A model generated the notes under the pieces. The model saw only the letters and a list, made by a program, of their open reading frames with translations, ran no database searches and was not told the origin of the DNA. From NCBI GenBank assembly GCA_964474755.1, contig CAYYUG010000012.1, positions 3,986 through 67,985 on the forward strand: a stretch of 64,000 bases of DNA. The letters are read 5' to 3'. Made by a program: the position numbers and the translations under genes. The stretch is from GCA-2717185 sp964474755 (GTDB taxonomy: Bacteria > Pseudomonadota > Alphaproteobacteria > UBA8366 > GCA-2717185). Numbering within the stretch: position 1 is the stretch's first letter; every line of letters begins with the position of its first letter. Positions 1 to 8,372 of the stretch are shown here, piece by piece.

Positions 1-1314
1 CCACTCAACCATGCGGTCAATCACGCGGTGGGGTCGGTCACCAGCGGTCCGGCTGGTGGCGCTATGGCTGGTGCCTTGTTTGCGCGGCTCACTGATGAAA
101 GCCATCTCGTCACCTACGATATGGGTGGGACTAGTACCGACATTTGTCTCATTGAGGAAGGTGTCCCGTTAGAGCGCCAAGCGACACAGTTGGACGAGGT
201 CAAGATAGCCGTCTCCGCTCTCGACATTTCGGCGTTGGGGGCAGGCGGCGGCAGTATCGCCTGGATTGTTCCTGGCGGCATCCTCGACCTTGGACCTCAC
301 AGCGCCGGAGCAGTGCCAGGTCCCGCTTGTTACGGACGCGGTGGAGAGCTGCCAACGTTGACCGATGCAAACTTGGTGCTTGGTTTGATCGAGCCGGAAA
401 CTTTCTTGGGCGGACGATTAGCCCTCGACCGTGAACTGGCACAACAAGCGATTAGGACACATATTGCTGAGCTATTGAACCTCTCTGTCGAAGACGCCGC
501 ACGAGCGGTTAATGTGTTAGCCAGCGCGCGGATCGCGGAAGGCATTCGCGCTAATACGGTGCGGCGCGGACTTGATCCGCGCGAATTTACGATCTTCTCT
601 TTCGGAGGTGCTGGTGGACTGCACGCGGCTGCAGTGGCGCTTGAACTAGAATTCCCGCGCGCCATCGTACCGCGCGAAGCGTCGGTTTTGTCCGCCTTGG
701 GCTTCCTCGCCGCTGATGTGCGGCATGATTTGCAACGCGCCTATGGACGCCCAATGGTCGATCTGAAGACGGGTGATTTGCGTGACCTGTTCACAACCCT
801 GAAAGAAGAGGCGCGAACGATTCTATCGGCCGAGGGGTTCCACGAAAACCAGATGCGGTTTGAGTGCTTTGCAGATTGCCGCTACATGCGCCAAGTCTAC
901 AATGTACCAGTTGGATTGCCGTGTCTCGATCGTGGCGATTCAATCGACTGGCTGATTGATGATTTCGAGGAGGCCTATGGTGCGCTATACCAGCATGTGC
1001 ACGAGCGCGATGCGATTGTCGTCGACACTTGCCGTATAGTTGCCTATGGCGCGCTACCCGATTTAGCGTTGCCACAAGGTTCAACAGGCAGCATCGATCC
1101 TGGTCCAGCGTTTCGCGGCACGCGGCAGGTTTATTTCGGCGAATGGCTCGAGTCAGAGACCTACTGGTTCAATGATTTATTGCCGGGCATGCGTATCGCC
1201 GGCCCGGCGCTGATCGATTCCGAGTCGACGACTGTTGCCTTGCCGCCGGACATAGCGGCTGAGGTTGATCCCTATGGTTCGCTTATCATCAATAATCCCG
1301 GAGGCGTGGCATGA
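1..1314 (+). CDS. hyuA: Hydantoinase/oxoprolinase subunit A (HyuA family), 5' end outside window
   Basis: The reading frame is open from base 1, so the gene starts upstream; 437 residues of a roughly 690-residue family are visible. HyuA proteins pair with HyuB for ATP-dependent opening of hydantoin, 5-oxoproline or related cyclic amides in the cytoplasm. The visible part holds the ASKHA-type core: a SGPAGG turn near the left edge, the phosphate-binding DMGGTSTD motif (about bases 118-141), the GAGGGSIAWI stretch and the PGPACYGRGG loop typical of the family, then the C-terminal domain. The stop overlaps the start of the downstream hyuB by 4 bases, indicating translational coupling. The substrate cannot be told from sequence; acetone carboxylase and acetophenone carboxylase subunits share this fold. 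Family assignment is firm, substrate unknown. Confidence 0.93.
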   Translation, partial: PLNHAVNHAVGSVTSGPAGGAMAGALFARLTDESHLVTYDMGGTSTDICLIEEGVPLERQATQLDEVKIAVSALDISALGAGGGSIAWIVPGGILDLGPHSAGAVPGPACYGRGGELPTLTDANLVLGLIEPETFLGGRLALDRELAQQAIRTHIAELLNLSVEDAARAVNVLASARIAEGIRANTVRRGLDPREFTIFSFGGAGGLHAAAVALELEFPRAIVPREASVLSALGFLAADVRHDLQRAYGRPMVDLKTGDLRDLFTTLKEEARTILSAEGFHENQMRFECFADCRYMRQVYNVPVGLPCLDRGDSIDWLIDDFEEAYGALYQHVHERDAIVVDTCRIVAYGALPDLALPQGSTGSIDPGPAFRGTRQVYFGEWLESETYWFNDLLPGMRIAGPALIDSESTTVALPPDIAAEVDPYGSLIINNPGGVA

Positions 1315-2981
1315 GTGCCATCGATCCCCTTACGCTGGCTGTCGTGCGGCACAAGCTGTTGGCAGTAACCGAGGAAGTGGTTGAAACTATGGTGCGTACT
1401 TGCTTTTCGCCCTTGCTCAACCAGTCACGCGACCTATCGGCAGTGGTTTTGAATGGGGAAGCACAGGTCGTGGCGCAGGCGGAACGGACGCCGATTCATA
1501 TGGGTGCGATGCCCTTTGCCGTGCGCGCCATGGCTGAGGATTTTACGGGCGCCGTGGCGCCTGGCGACGTGCTGATGGCGAATGATCCATATTGGGGCGG
1601 CAGCCATCTGCCGGATATCACCTTGGCGAAACCAGTGTTCCGCGAAGGACTGCTGTGTTTCTGGGTGGCTATCCGCGCCCATCAGAGTGACACTGGCGGT
1701 ATTTCCGCCGGCGGCTATAGCCCCAGCGCGCGGGAAATCTGGCATGAAGGCATCCGCATCCCGCCGGTAAAACTGATGGAAAAAGGTGTCCTACGCGAAG
1801 ATATGCTGCGGCTGGTCTGCGAGAACACACGTAAGCCGGAGGATACGCGCGGCGATCTCATGGCGATGGTCGCATCGGTTAATGTGGGTATGGACCGTCT
1901 CGGCGCCTTGCTTGATCGCTATGGTGTCGGCGAAATTCAAAGGTGCAGCTGCGCGATCCTTGATGCAGGCGAGGCGGCTATGCGCGCGCATATCAGCCGC
2001 TGGAAGCCGGGGGTCTACAAGGCGACGAGTTGGTATGATCACGACGGTGTTGCGACTGAACGCTTTCCGGTGCCGGTGACTATTACGGTCAAAGAAGACG
2101 AGGTCGAGATAGATTTACGCGACGCGCCGGATCAATTGCCCTCCTACCTTAACAGTCCGATCGCTAACACCAGCGCCTGTGTATACATATCGTTTTTCTA
2201 TCTCTGCAACGATCAACAAGTGCAAAATGAGGGCAGCACACGAGCTATCAATATCTTGACCCGTAAGGGCACCGTCGTTGATCCGGTCTCTCCCGCACCG
2301 GTTACCGGGAGTACTACTTTCGCCGCCGCCGTTATAATCGAGGCCGTTCTAAAAGCGATGCAGGGCGCCGCACCGGCCGCTGTCGTCGCCGGATCTGCGC
2401 GCCGCTTCCGTTACGTTATTGCGGGAAACGAACCGGAAACTGGGAGCTATATCTACCATTATTTTTCAAACAAGGGTGGCTTCGGTGCGAACCAAAACGA
2501 GGATGGCTGGATTAATGTTGGTGGCTTTCAGAACCCCGGCGGCACGCCAAGCGCAAGCCTTGAGCGGGTTGAAGCGACTTATCCACTGCAGATAGAGGAA
2601 TATGGTGTTACAGCGGAAAGCGGCGGCGCGGGCAAGCAACGTGGCGGCGTTGGTGGTGTATTTGCCTTGCGCTACCGTGGCACTGGACAGGCGCTCCTCA
2701 ATATCGCCGGTGAAGGCACCCTCGTGGCTCCCTTCGGGGCCGACGGCGGTGAGGAAGGGGCTCCGCATGCCATTTGGATTGAGCGTGATAACGAACGAAT
2801 AGATCTGACCGGACGCAGTAACGACGTACCTTTGGAACCGGGTGATCTGGTCATCCACCTTTCTGCAGGCGGTGGTGGCTGCGGCGATCCGAAAGAGCGG
2901 GACCGAAAGCTGGTTGAGCGGGATGTTGCGTATGGCTATATCAGCACTGAGACGGCCCGCAGCGTGTATGGTGCAGAGTGA
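1311..2981 (+). CDS. hyuB: Hydantoinase/oxoprolinase subunit B (HyuB family)
   Basis: This 556-residue protein is the B partner of the gene before it and has the usual family length. It starts with the typical IDPLTLAVVRHKLLAVTEE segment and carries the conserved MGAMPFAVRA, NDPYWGGSHLPDI and RAHQSDTGG blocks at about residues 65-130, and the GGFGANQNEDG and GGAGKQRGGVGG blocks near the C terminus. The ATGA overlap (1311-1314) with hyuA supports a 1:1 complex. It is the first of three A/B pairs in the window. A methyltransferase and an M19 dipeptidase follow in the same direction, so a small peptide-like or cyclic amide is a reasonable but unproven substrate. Confidence 0.94.
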   Translation: MSAIDPLTLAVVRHKLLAVTEEVVETMVRTCFSPLLNQSRDLSAVVLNGEAQVVAQAERTPIHMGAMPFAVRAMAEDFTGAVAPGDVLMANDPYWGGSHLPDITLAKPVFREGLLCFWVAIRAHQSDTGGISAGGYSPSAREIWHEGIRIPPVKLMEKGVLREDMLRLVCENTRKPEDTRGDLMAMVASVNVGMDRLGALLDRYGVGEIQRCSCAILDAGEAAMRAHISRWKPGVYKATSWYDHDGVATERFPVPVTITVKEDEVEIDLRDAPDQLPSYLNSPIANTSACVYISFFYLCNDQQVQNEGSTRAINILTRKGTVVDPVSPAPVTGSTTFAAAVIIEAVLKAMQGAAPAAVVAGSARRFRYVIAGNEPETGSYIYHYFSNKGGFGANQNEDGWINVGGFQNPGGTPSASLERVEATYPLQIEEYGVTAESGGAGKQRGGVGGVFALRYRGTGQALLNIAGEGTLVAPFGADGGEEGAPHAIWIERDNERIDLTGRSNDVPLEPGDLVIHLSAGGGGCGDPKERDRKLVERDVAYGYISTETARSVYGAE

Positions 2982-2999
2982 AGATTGCGATGGTGTTTT

Positions 3000-3635
3000 G
3001 TGTCCAAGAAACTTGAAGGGTTCGTCGCGCGATTAACCGCGTTAGGCGGAGGGTCAGGGGATTCGCGGGATATTTATGATGACTGGGCAACGACTTATGA
3101 ACGGAACCTGCAGCAAGACTACGGCTATATCGCTCCGCGCATCGCGTCGGAGGCGTTAGCCAAGCACTGTCCTGATAGGGATACGCGTATACTGGATCTT
3201 GGATGCGGAACCGGTTTGGTCGGGAGTGAACTAGTCGCCCGTGGGTTTCGGTATTTAGACGGCTTGGATATTTCACAAAAGATGCTGGACGAGGCGCACG
3301 CCAAGGGAATTTACGGTGACCTCATGGCTGGCGACATGACCCGTCCGATTGATCTTGGCGGACGTCAGTTCGGGGCAGCCATTGGAGTAGGTTGTTTCGG
3401 TGGCGGACATCTCGGGCCAGAGCATCTGGCGAACCTGATCGAGTGTGTCGTCCCGGGTGGTCTGCTGGTGCTCTACATAAATGGCATCCCCTACGTCGAA
3501 GATGACTATCAAGGGCAATTTAAGGCGCTTGAAGCAGCAGGTATCTGGCGGATGGCGTTGACTGAGATGTCGAACTATATGCAGGCGCTAGAGCGACCAG
3601 GCTGGGTCGTCGTGGCGCATCGCGCCAGAGCATAA
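3000..3635 (+). CDS. Class I SAM-dependent methyltransferase
   Basis: About 211 residues with a Rossmann-type methyltransferase domain. Motif I reads ILDLGCGTGLVG at about residues 64-75, followed by the acidic DGLDIS strand and the MLDEAHAKG helix usual in this superfamily. The frame is open back to a TTG at 2985, but GTG at 3000 (start MSKKLEGF) gives a more natural N terminus; the ribosome site is weak for both. It lies 18 bases after hyuB and 2 bases before the dipeptidase gene, so the four genes are probably one transcript. The methyl acceptor cannot be inferred; family members act on small molecules as well as quinones. Confidence 0.85.
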   Translation: MSKKLEGFVARLTALGGGSGDSRDIYDDWATTYERNLQQDYGYIAPRIASEALAKHCPDRDTRILDLGCGTGLVGSELVARGFRYLDGLDISQKMLDEAHAKGIYGDLMAGDMTRPIDLGGRQFGAAIGVGCFGGGHLGPEHLANLIECVVPGGLLVLYINGIPYVEDDYQGQFKALEAAGIWRMALTEMSNYMQALERPGWVVVAHRARA

Positions 3636-3637
3636 TC

Positions 3638-4591
3638 ATGTTGATTTGGGATGCACATGCCGGCTTCGAGTTAAACTCGGTCGCCGACCTCGAGACGCTT
3701 TCAGTTTGGAAAGACGCGGGTGTTGGATTTTTGTCTGTCAATGTCGGTTATGACGTTTTTCCTTGGCAGAATACGGTCAAGGCGCTTTCGATGGCACGCG
3801 ATTGGCTGCAAGAGACTGATGGCTATCGGCTAGTCGGGTCGGTCGCGGAGATCGATGAGGCCATTGCTGCGGGAGAGATGGCGGTGGCCTTTGATATCGA
3901 GGGGATGAATGCGCTAGACGGTTCGGTGGACATGGTCCCCTTTTATCACTTTCTGGGCGTGCGTCAGATGCTTTTTGCCTACAATCTTAACAATGCAGCA
4001 GGTGGTGGCTGTCATGACGATGATAATGGGTTGACTGAATTTGGTCGAGCGGTGATCGCTGAGATGAACGAAGCTGGCATGCTAGTCGACTGTTCCCACT
4101 GCGGCTATCGCACGACCATGGAGGCCATGGATTATTCGAGCGACCCGGTGGTGTTTTCCCACTCCAACGCACGGGCCCTGCGTGATCATGAGCGCAATAT
4201 TTGTGGCGACCAGGCCGTCCGTTGTGCAGAAACCGGTGGTGTCGTGGGGGTAAACGGTATCAATCTTTTCGTAGGTGCGGATGACACTACTTCTGAAGCG
4301 GTCGTCGATCACATCGATTATTATGTTAACCTTGTTGGCGCAGAACATGTTGGTATCGGACTAGATTATTTCCATCCACTAGACGAGGCCCCTGGTTTTG
4401 AGGTGACGCTGGCCGGCAATGAGCGGTTTTGGCCGAAAGCGCAATATCCTGATATCGCGGTGCGCTGTGCGGCGCCCAACCAGTTCACCGAAATAGCCGA
4501 TGCGATGCGGCGGCGTAATCATTCGGAGACAGTTGTTGAGAAGGTGCTTGGTGGCAACTTCAGGCGCGTTGCCAGTGAGGTCTGGAAATAA
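3638..4591 (+). CDS. Membrane dipeptidase family (peptidase M19) protein
   Basis: The 317-residue protein aligns by eye with renal-dipeptidase-type M19 enzymes, binuclear zinc hydrolases with a TIM-barrel fold that cleave dipeptides, often with a D or dehydro residue. Recognisable elements are DAHAGFE at the N terminus, the FDIEGM glutamate (about E88), DCSHCG (H154) and FSHSN (H175), and the late GIGLDYF strand. The first metal motif is normally H-x-D but here reads H-A-G, so one expected zinc ligand is absent; this may be a subfamily trait. No signal peptide is seen. It is the last gene of the hyuA-hyuB-methyltransferase group and its 3' end faces the permease gene 4 bases away. Dipeptidase activity is inferred. 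Confidence 0.85.
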   Translation: MLIWDAHAGFELNSVADLETLSVWKDAGVGFLSVNVGYDVFPWQNTVKALSMARDWLQETDGYRLVGSVAEIDEAIAAGEMAVAFDIEGMNALDGSVDMVPFYHFLGVRQMLFAYNLNNAAGGGCHDDDNGLTEFGRAVIAEMNEAGMLVDCSHCGYRTTMEAMDYSSDPVVFSHSNARALRDHERNICGDQAVRCAETGGVVGVNGINLFVGADDTTSEAVVDHIDYYVNLVGAEHVGIGLDYFHPLDEAPGFEVTLAGNERFWPKAQYPDIAVRCAAPNQFTEIADAMRRRNHSETVVEKVLGGNFRRVASEVWK

Positions 4592-4595
4592 GCGT

Positions 4596-5489
4596 TCAAC
4601 GCCTCTGTCGCGGATCGAGCACATCACGGATAGCATCGCCCAAAAGATTTGTTCCAAACACTGCTGCGCTAATCGCTAGGCCTGGGAAAATTACCAGCCA
4701 GGGCGCGGCACGGACATATTCCGCAGCGTTCTCGGATAGCATGCGGCCCCAGGACGGGTAGGGTTCCGGCACGCCAAGGCCCAGGAAGGAAAGCGAAGCC
4801 TCGGTCAGGATTGCTGAACCAAGTTGCGCCGTTGCGATGACGATCAACGGTGCCAAAGTGTTCGGCAACACCTGTTTGATGGCGATGCGAATTTCGGTCA
4901 TGCCAGCGGCGCGAGCAGCCTCGACAAAGGGCATCTCGCGCAACGACAGCGTGTTGGACCGGACGACGCGAGCTACGTCCGGCACCAATGGTATTGAGAT
5001 CGCGATAATTGTGTTTTCCAGCGATGGACCCAAAGAGGCGGCCATCACTAATGCCATGACCAGTAGGGGTAGCGCCTGCATGATGTCGATGATCCGCTGC
5101 ATGATCAGGTCGAACCAGCCCATCAGGAAACCGGACATCAAGCCAATAAGGACGCCTAGACCGCCGCCAAGTAGCACGGAAACGACGCCAACGGCCAGCG
5201 AGATACGAGCGCCATGGATGATCCGACTTAGCATGTCACGGCCCATGAAATCGGCACCCATGACATGTTCGGTATTTGGCGGCATCAGAGACAGGGGTGC
5301 GCTAGTCTGCAAGGGGTCGTGCGGTGAAATTATGTCGGCGAGCGCTGCCGACAGGACGAAGACGATGCAGATCACCGCACCGATTGCTCCTAACGGGAAG
5401 CGGCGGCACAAATGTAGAAATGCGTCCATTCGGGTCGACACATGAGCACCGGCGCGACTGAGTTCCGCCTGTTGATTAACTTCTACCAT
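4596..5489 (-). CDS. ABC transporter permease, DppC/OppC type
   Basis: About 297 residues from ATG 5489; the frame is open further to ATG 5609 and TTG 5618, which would add 40-43 polar residues. The protein has an OppC-type N-terminal membrane segment (LGAIGAVICIVFVLSAALAD), a periplasmic loop with HVMGADFMGRDMLSRI, then the five-helix BPD permease core with the EAARAAGM coupling-helix motif that contacts the ATPase. These permeases import peptides, nickel or similar solutes together with an OppB-like partner, two ATPases and a binding protein. None of those partners lies in this window, which is unusual for the family. Permease family is secure; solute and functionality are not. Confidence 0.88.
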   Translation of the reverse strand: MVEVNQQAELSRAGAHVSTRMDAFLHLCRRFPLGAIGAVICIVFVLSAALADIISPHDPLQTSAPLSLMPPNTEHVMGADFMGRDMLSRIIHGARISLAVGVVSVLLGGGLGVLIGLMSGFLMGWFDLIMQRIIDIMQALPLLVMALVMAASLGPSLENTIIAISIPLVPDVARVVRSNTLSLREMPFVEAARAAGMTEIRIAIKQVLPNTLAPLIVIATAQLGSAILTEASLSFLGLGVPEPYPSWGRMLSENAAEYVRAAPWLVIFPGLAISAAVFGTNLLGDAIRDVLDPRQRR

Positions 5490-5618
5490 GGGAGCTTGAT
5501 ACAGAACCTGGGACGGATACGGCAAGTCCTGCTTTAAATTGCGACTTGTAGTGGGCAGAAAACGCGGTGCCTTTGCCGATTGCGGGTTTGAACCCGATCG
5601 CAGCACCATGCTTCCCAA

Positions 5619-6001
5619 TGATTGTTGAGGAGATTTTTAACCCGAGGTCTGCACCTCTTGCGTAAAATTAAAAACTTAAAATGGTTATACTGCTGTAGGA
5701 AAAAGGTTTCCTGGCAATTGTTTAGTGAGAAACGCTTGTTCTCAAAACAACGCCTAATCCCCGTTCGGTTATCAAATTAGCGGTCATAAAAGTTAACAGA
5801 GATTAGAACAGCCAATGCCAACTTAGCCGTAAGTTATGCGCGGGATTTAGTAATTTCGGCTCGTCTTGTCTCGAGTATTAGTAAAAACCGAATGGGTTCC
5901 GAGGGCTCACACCGGCTGTAGTCACCGTTTTGCCACAAAGTCGGAGCGTAAAAAACTGTTAGTCGTTGCATGCTTATGTCCTGTCAGGCAGGAACGGTTA
6001 C
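5619..6001. promoter_or_regulatory. Divergent intergenic region with three short inverted repeats
   Basis: AT-rich non-coding stretch between the leftward permease gene and the rightward TauE/SafE gene, so it must hold both promoters. I see three perfect short inverted repeats on one side: GAGGT/ACCTC around 5644-5656, AGGAAA/TTTCCT at 5697-5712 and TGAGAA/TTCTCA at 5726-5744. They could be operators or small hairpins. No clear sigma-70 promoter or known riboswitch was recognised, and no credible gene is present. Confidence 0.35.
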
Positions 6002-6790
6002 ATGGATATACTTGTGATTTTCGATCCGTCCTATTGGCTTGATGCGCTGCCGGCGGCCGACATACTGCTTGTTGTGGCTTGTGCCTTCCTTATCGGTGGT
6101 TTGGTAAAGGGACTAATCGGCGGCGGGCTCCCCAGTATCGTCGTGCCTATCATGGCGCTGGTGATCGAGCCGGCTTGGGCGGCAGCGGCAACCCTAATTC
6201 CCGTCATCGCGACCAATGTTTGGCAGGTGGTGGACGGCAAACGTGCAATGGCTGTGCTGCGCCGTTTCTGGGTGTACTATGGATGTTTTGCACTTGGTGT
6301 GGTGGCCGGGTCGCAGATCCTTGTCAGATTACCACCGCAGACGGCGGCCTTGCTTATTGGTATTGCTGTAGTGTTGATGAGCCCCGTTGCGATTGCCAGT
6401 AACAGGTTTCATGTCTCCAAACAACGCGAGGTTTGGCTAAACCCCGTGGCTGGCAGTTGCATGGGCGTCATGGGCGGGACGACCGTTATTTTTACGCCGA
6501 CGCTAATCTATTTTGCCGCGCTGCGCGTCGACAAGGATACCTATGTAACTGCGGCCGCTCTGACCGCACTCTTTTGTATGATACCACTATATCTTGGCCT
6601 TGGATTTTCCGCGGTGCTAACCTGGGACGTTGTGCGTGCTTCCTTAGTCCTACTGGTCCCCACTATGGCTGGCTATTTTGTGGGGCGCGCGTTACGCGGC
6701 ACAATCTCTGAATGGGCGTTCCGAATAATTCTGACCACCAGCCTAGTTCTGATAGGAGTTGGCCTAGTCTACAAAGGACTATTCAATTAG
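6002..6790 (+). CDS. TauE/SafE family membrane permease
   Basis: A 262-residue multi-pass membrane protein of the sulfite/organosulfonate exporter family. The N-terminal part carries the family hallmark, a glycine-rich first repeat (FLIGGLVKGLIGGGLPSI) followed by AWAAAATLIPVIATN, and a second, diverged repeat begins after GCMGVMGGTT. About seven to eight hydrophobic segments are evident. ATG 6002 is preferred over the upstream TTG 5966 because an AGGAA ribosome site lies 7 bases before it. The 3' end overlaps that of the convergent GMC gene by 8 bases. The substrate could be a sulfonate, sulfite or an unrelated organic anion; no sulfur-metabolism gene is adjacent. Confidence 0.88.
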   Translation: MDILVIFDPSYWLDALPAADILLVVACAFLIGGLVKGLIGGGLPSIVVPIMALVIEPAWAAAATLIPVIATNVWQVVDGKRAMAVLRRFWVYYGCFALGVVAGSQILVRLPPQTAALLIGIAVVLMSPVAIASNRFHVSKQREVWLNPVAGSCMGVMGGTTVIFTPTLIYFAALRVDKDTYVTAAALTALFCMIPLYLGLGFSAVLTWDVVRASLVLLVPTMAGYFVGRALRGTISEWAFRIILTTSLVLIGVGLVYKGLFN

Positions 6791-8372
6791 CCAAAATCAT
6801 ATCCGCCGCCTTCTCGGCGATCATAATTGTGGGGGCATTGGTGTTGCCGCATACCACGTTTGGCATAATTGACGCATCGACAACCCGCAGTCCCTCCAAC
6901 CCGTGTACCTTGAGTGAGGGGTCGACGACGGCCATTGGATCGGTTCCCATTTTGCAGGTGCCGGCTGGATGCCAATTGGACGCACCAGTCCGCCTAGCGT
7001 ATTCTAGGAATGCATCGTCATCCTGCGCTTGCCCGCCGGGTGTCAACTCAAAATCCATGAATTGTTGCATCGCCGGTGTCTCCATCATGCGCCGCGCCAT
7101 CCACATGCCTGCAATTGTCGTGTGGCGGTCATTTTCCGTGGCTAACATGTTGTGCCAGATGCCCGGCTGAGCATTCGGATCGGCAGACTTCGCGTGGACA
7201 TGCCCTCGTCCTTCAAGTCTCAACATGGTGACCCCGTTGGTGACGCCTGGCTCCTTATCAAGCTTGCGGTCTTCGATGGCTTTATAGGAGCCGGGAAAGA
7301 TCTGGAATTGTACGTCTGGTGTTGCCAGCTCGGGACGAGTGCGCACAAAAGCGCCGACCGGCAAAGTTGGTAGGGTCAGTGCGCCTTTGCGTTGCAGATA
7401 GTACTTTAAACCTTCACGGAGGCCTCGCAGGCCGCGTACGCGCTCATTCAGTGTTTCGGCATTCTTAATTCGCCAGCGCATGCGCACGACAAAATGGTCC
7501 TGAAGGTTTTCGCCGACACCAGGCAATTCGTGGGTAATTTTGATGCCGAGCGCTTTAAGTCTTTCCGGCTGACCGACACCAGATAGTTCTAGAAGTTGCG
7601 GCGAAGCAAACGCGCCACCGGATAGGATTACGGACTTTTTAGCATGAGCCTCCTGCGGTGTTCCTTTGCAGTCATAGGCGACGCCAACAGCGCGCTTGCC
7701 TTTAAAAATAACGCTTTTGGCATGTGCCTCCGCTTCAATCAGAAGGTTGGGGCGTTTTTTTGCCGGTTTCAGGTAAGCGATTGCCGAACTGCATCGCTTG
7801 CCGTTACGGATTGTCGCTTGGTGATAGCCAATACCTTCCTGAATTCTTCCGTTTATGTCCTCATTATAAGGGATACCGATTTCTTGGCCGGCGCTGACAA
7901 TAGCGTCGTATATGAGTGTTTTTTCGGCGACGTCGGTGACGTCCAACGGCCCACCGACCCCATGATAGTCGCTCTCGCCGCGTTGGTTGTTTTCGGATTT
8001 TCGAAAGTAAGGCAGGACTTCGTCATAAGACCAGCCACGGCAACCCATCTGTGCCCACTGGTCGTAATCCTCGGCCTGGCCACGAACATAAACCATACCA
8101 TTAATTGAACTAGAGCCGCCCAGTACCTTGCCGCGCGGCAGGAAATAGCGCTGGCCATAGAGGTACTCCTCCGGCTCCGACTCCAAACACCAGTTGACAT
8201 TAGGGTTGTTGACATTTTTGCCGTAGCCTAGGGGGATATGGATCCAAAAATTACGGTCTTCCGGACCGGCTTCTAGCAGAAGGACATTATTGTTTGGGTC
8301 GGCGCTCAGCCGATTTGCGAGCACGCAGCCGGCTGATCCGGCACCGACAATGATGTAGTCGTAATTTTTCAT
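6783..8372 (-). CDS. GMC family FAD-dependent oxidoreductase (choline dehydrogenase-like)
   Basis: The 529-residue flavoenzyme has the GMC layout: an N-terminal FAD dinucleotide motif (YIIVGAGSAGCVLANRL, residues 5-21), the ADP-binding LLLEAGPED, GMC signature 1 (PRGKVLGGSSSINGMVYVRG, about residues 78-97) and a C-terminal active site with SNWHPAGTCKMG (catalytic His) and VVCGNTNAPT (second conserved position, Asn). Such enzymes oxidise alcohols to aldehydes, passing electrons to oxygen or a quinone. Its ATG overlaps the stop of the TPR/oxygenase gene by 4 bases, making it the last gene of a five-gene leftward operon. The substrate is unknown; choline is only the best-known example of the family. 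Confidence 0.93.
   Translation of the reverse strand: MKNYDYIIVGAGSAGCVLANRLSADPNNNVLLLEAGPEDRNFWIHIPLGYGKNVNNPNVNWCLESEPEEYLYGQRYFLPRGKVLGGSSSINGMVYVRGQAEDYDQWAQMGCRGWSYDEVLPYFRKSENNQRGESDYHGVGGPLDVTDVAEKTLIYDAIVSAGQEIGIPYNEDINGRIQEGIGYHQATIRNGKRCSSAIAYLKPAKKRPNLLIEAEAHAKSVIFKGKRAVGVAYDCKGTPQEAHAKKSVILSGGAFASPQLLELSGVGQPERLKALGIKITHELPGVGENLQDHFVVRMRWRIKNAETLNERVRGLRGLREGLKYYLQRKGALTLPTLPVGAFVRTRPELATPDVQFQIFPGSYKAIEDRKLDKEPGVTNGVTMLRLEGRGHVHAKSADPNAQPGIWHNMLATENDRHTTIAGMWMARRMMETPAMQQFMDFELTPGGQAQDDDAFLEYARRTGASNWHPAGTCKMGTDPMAVVDPSLKVHGLEGLRVVDASIMPNVVCGNTNAPTIMIAEKAADMILAN

Noticed and set aside
4837..5445. A 202-codon plus-strand frame across the permease gene
   Set aside because: It is opposite a membrane permease with clear family motifs; the translated product is rich in Arg, Ser and Pro and matches no fold.
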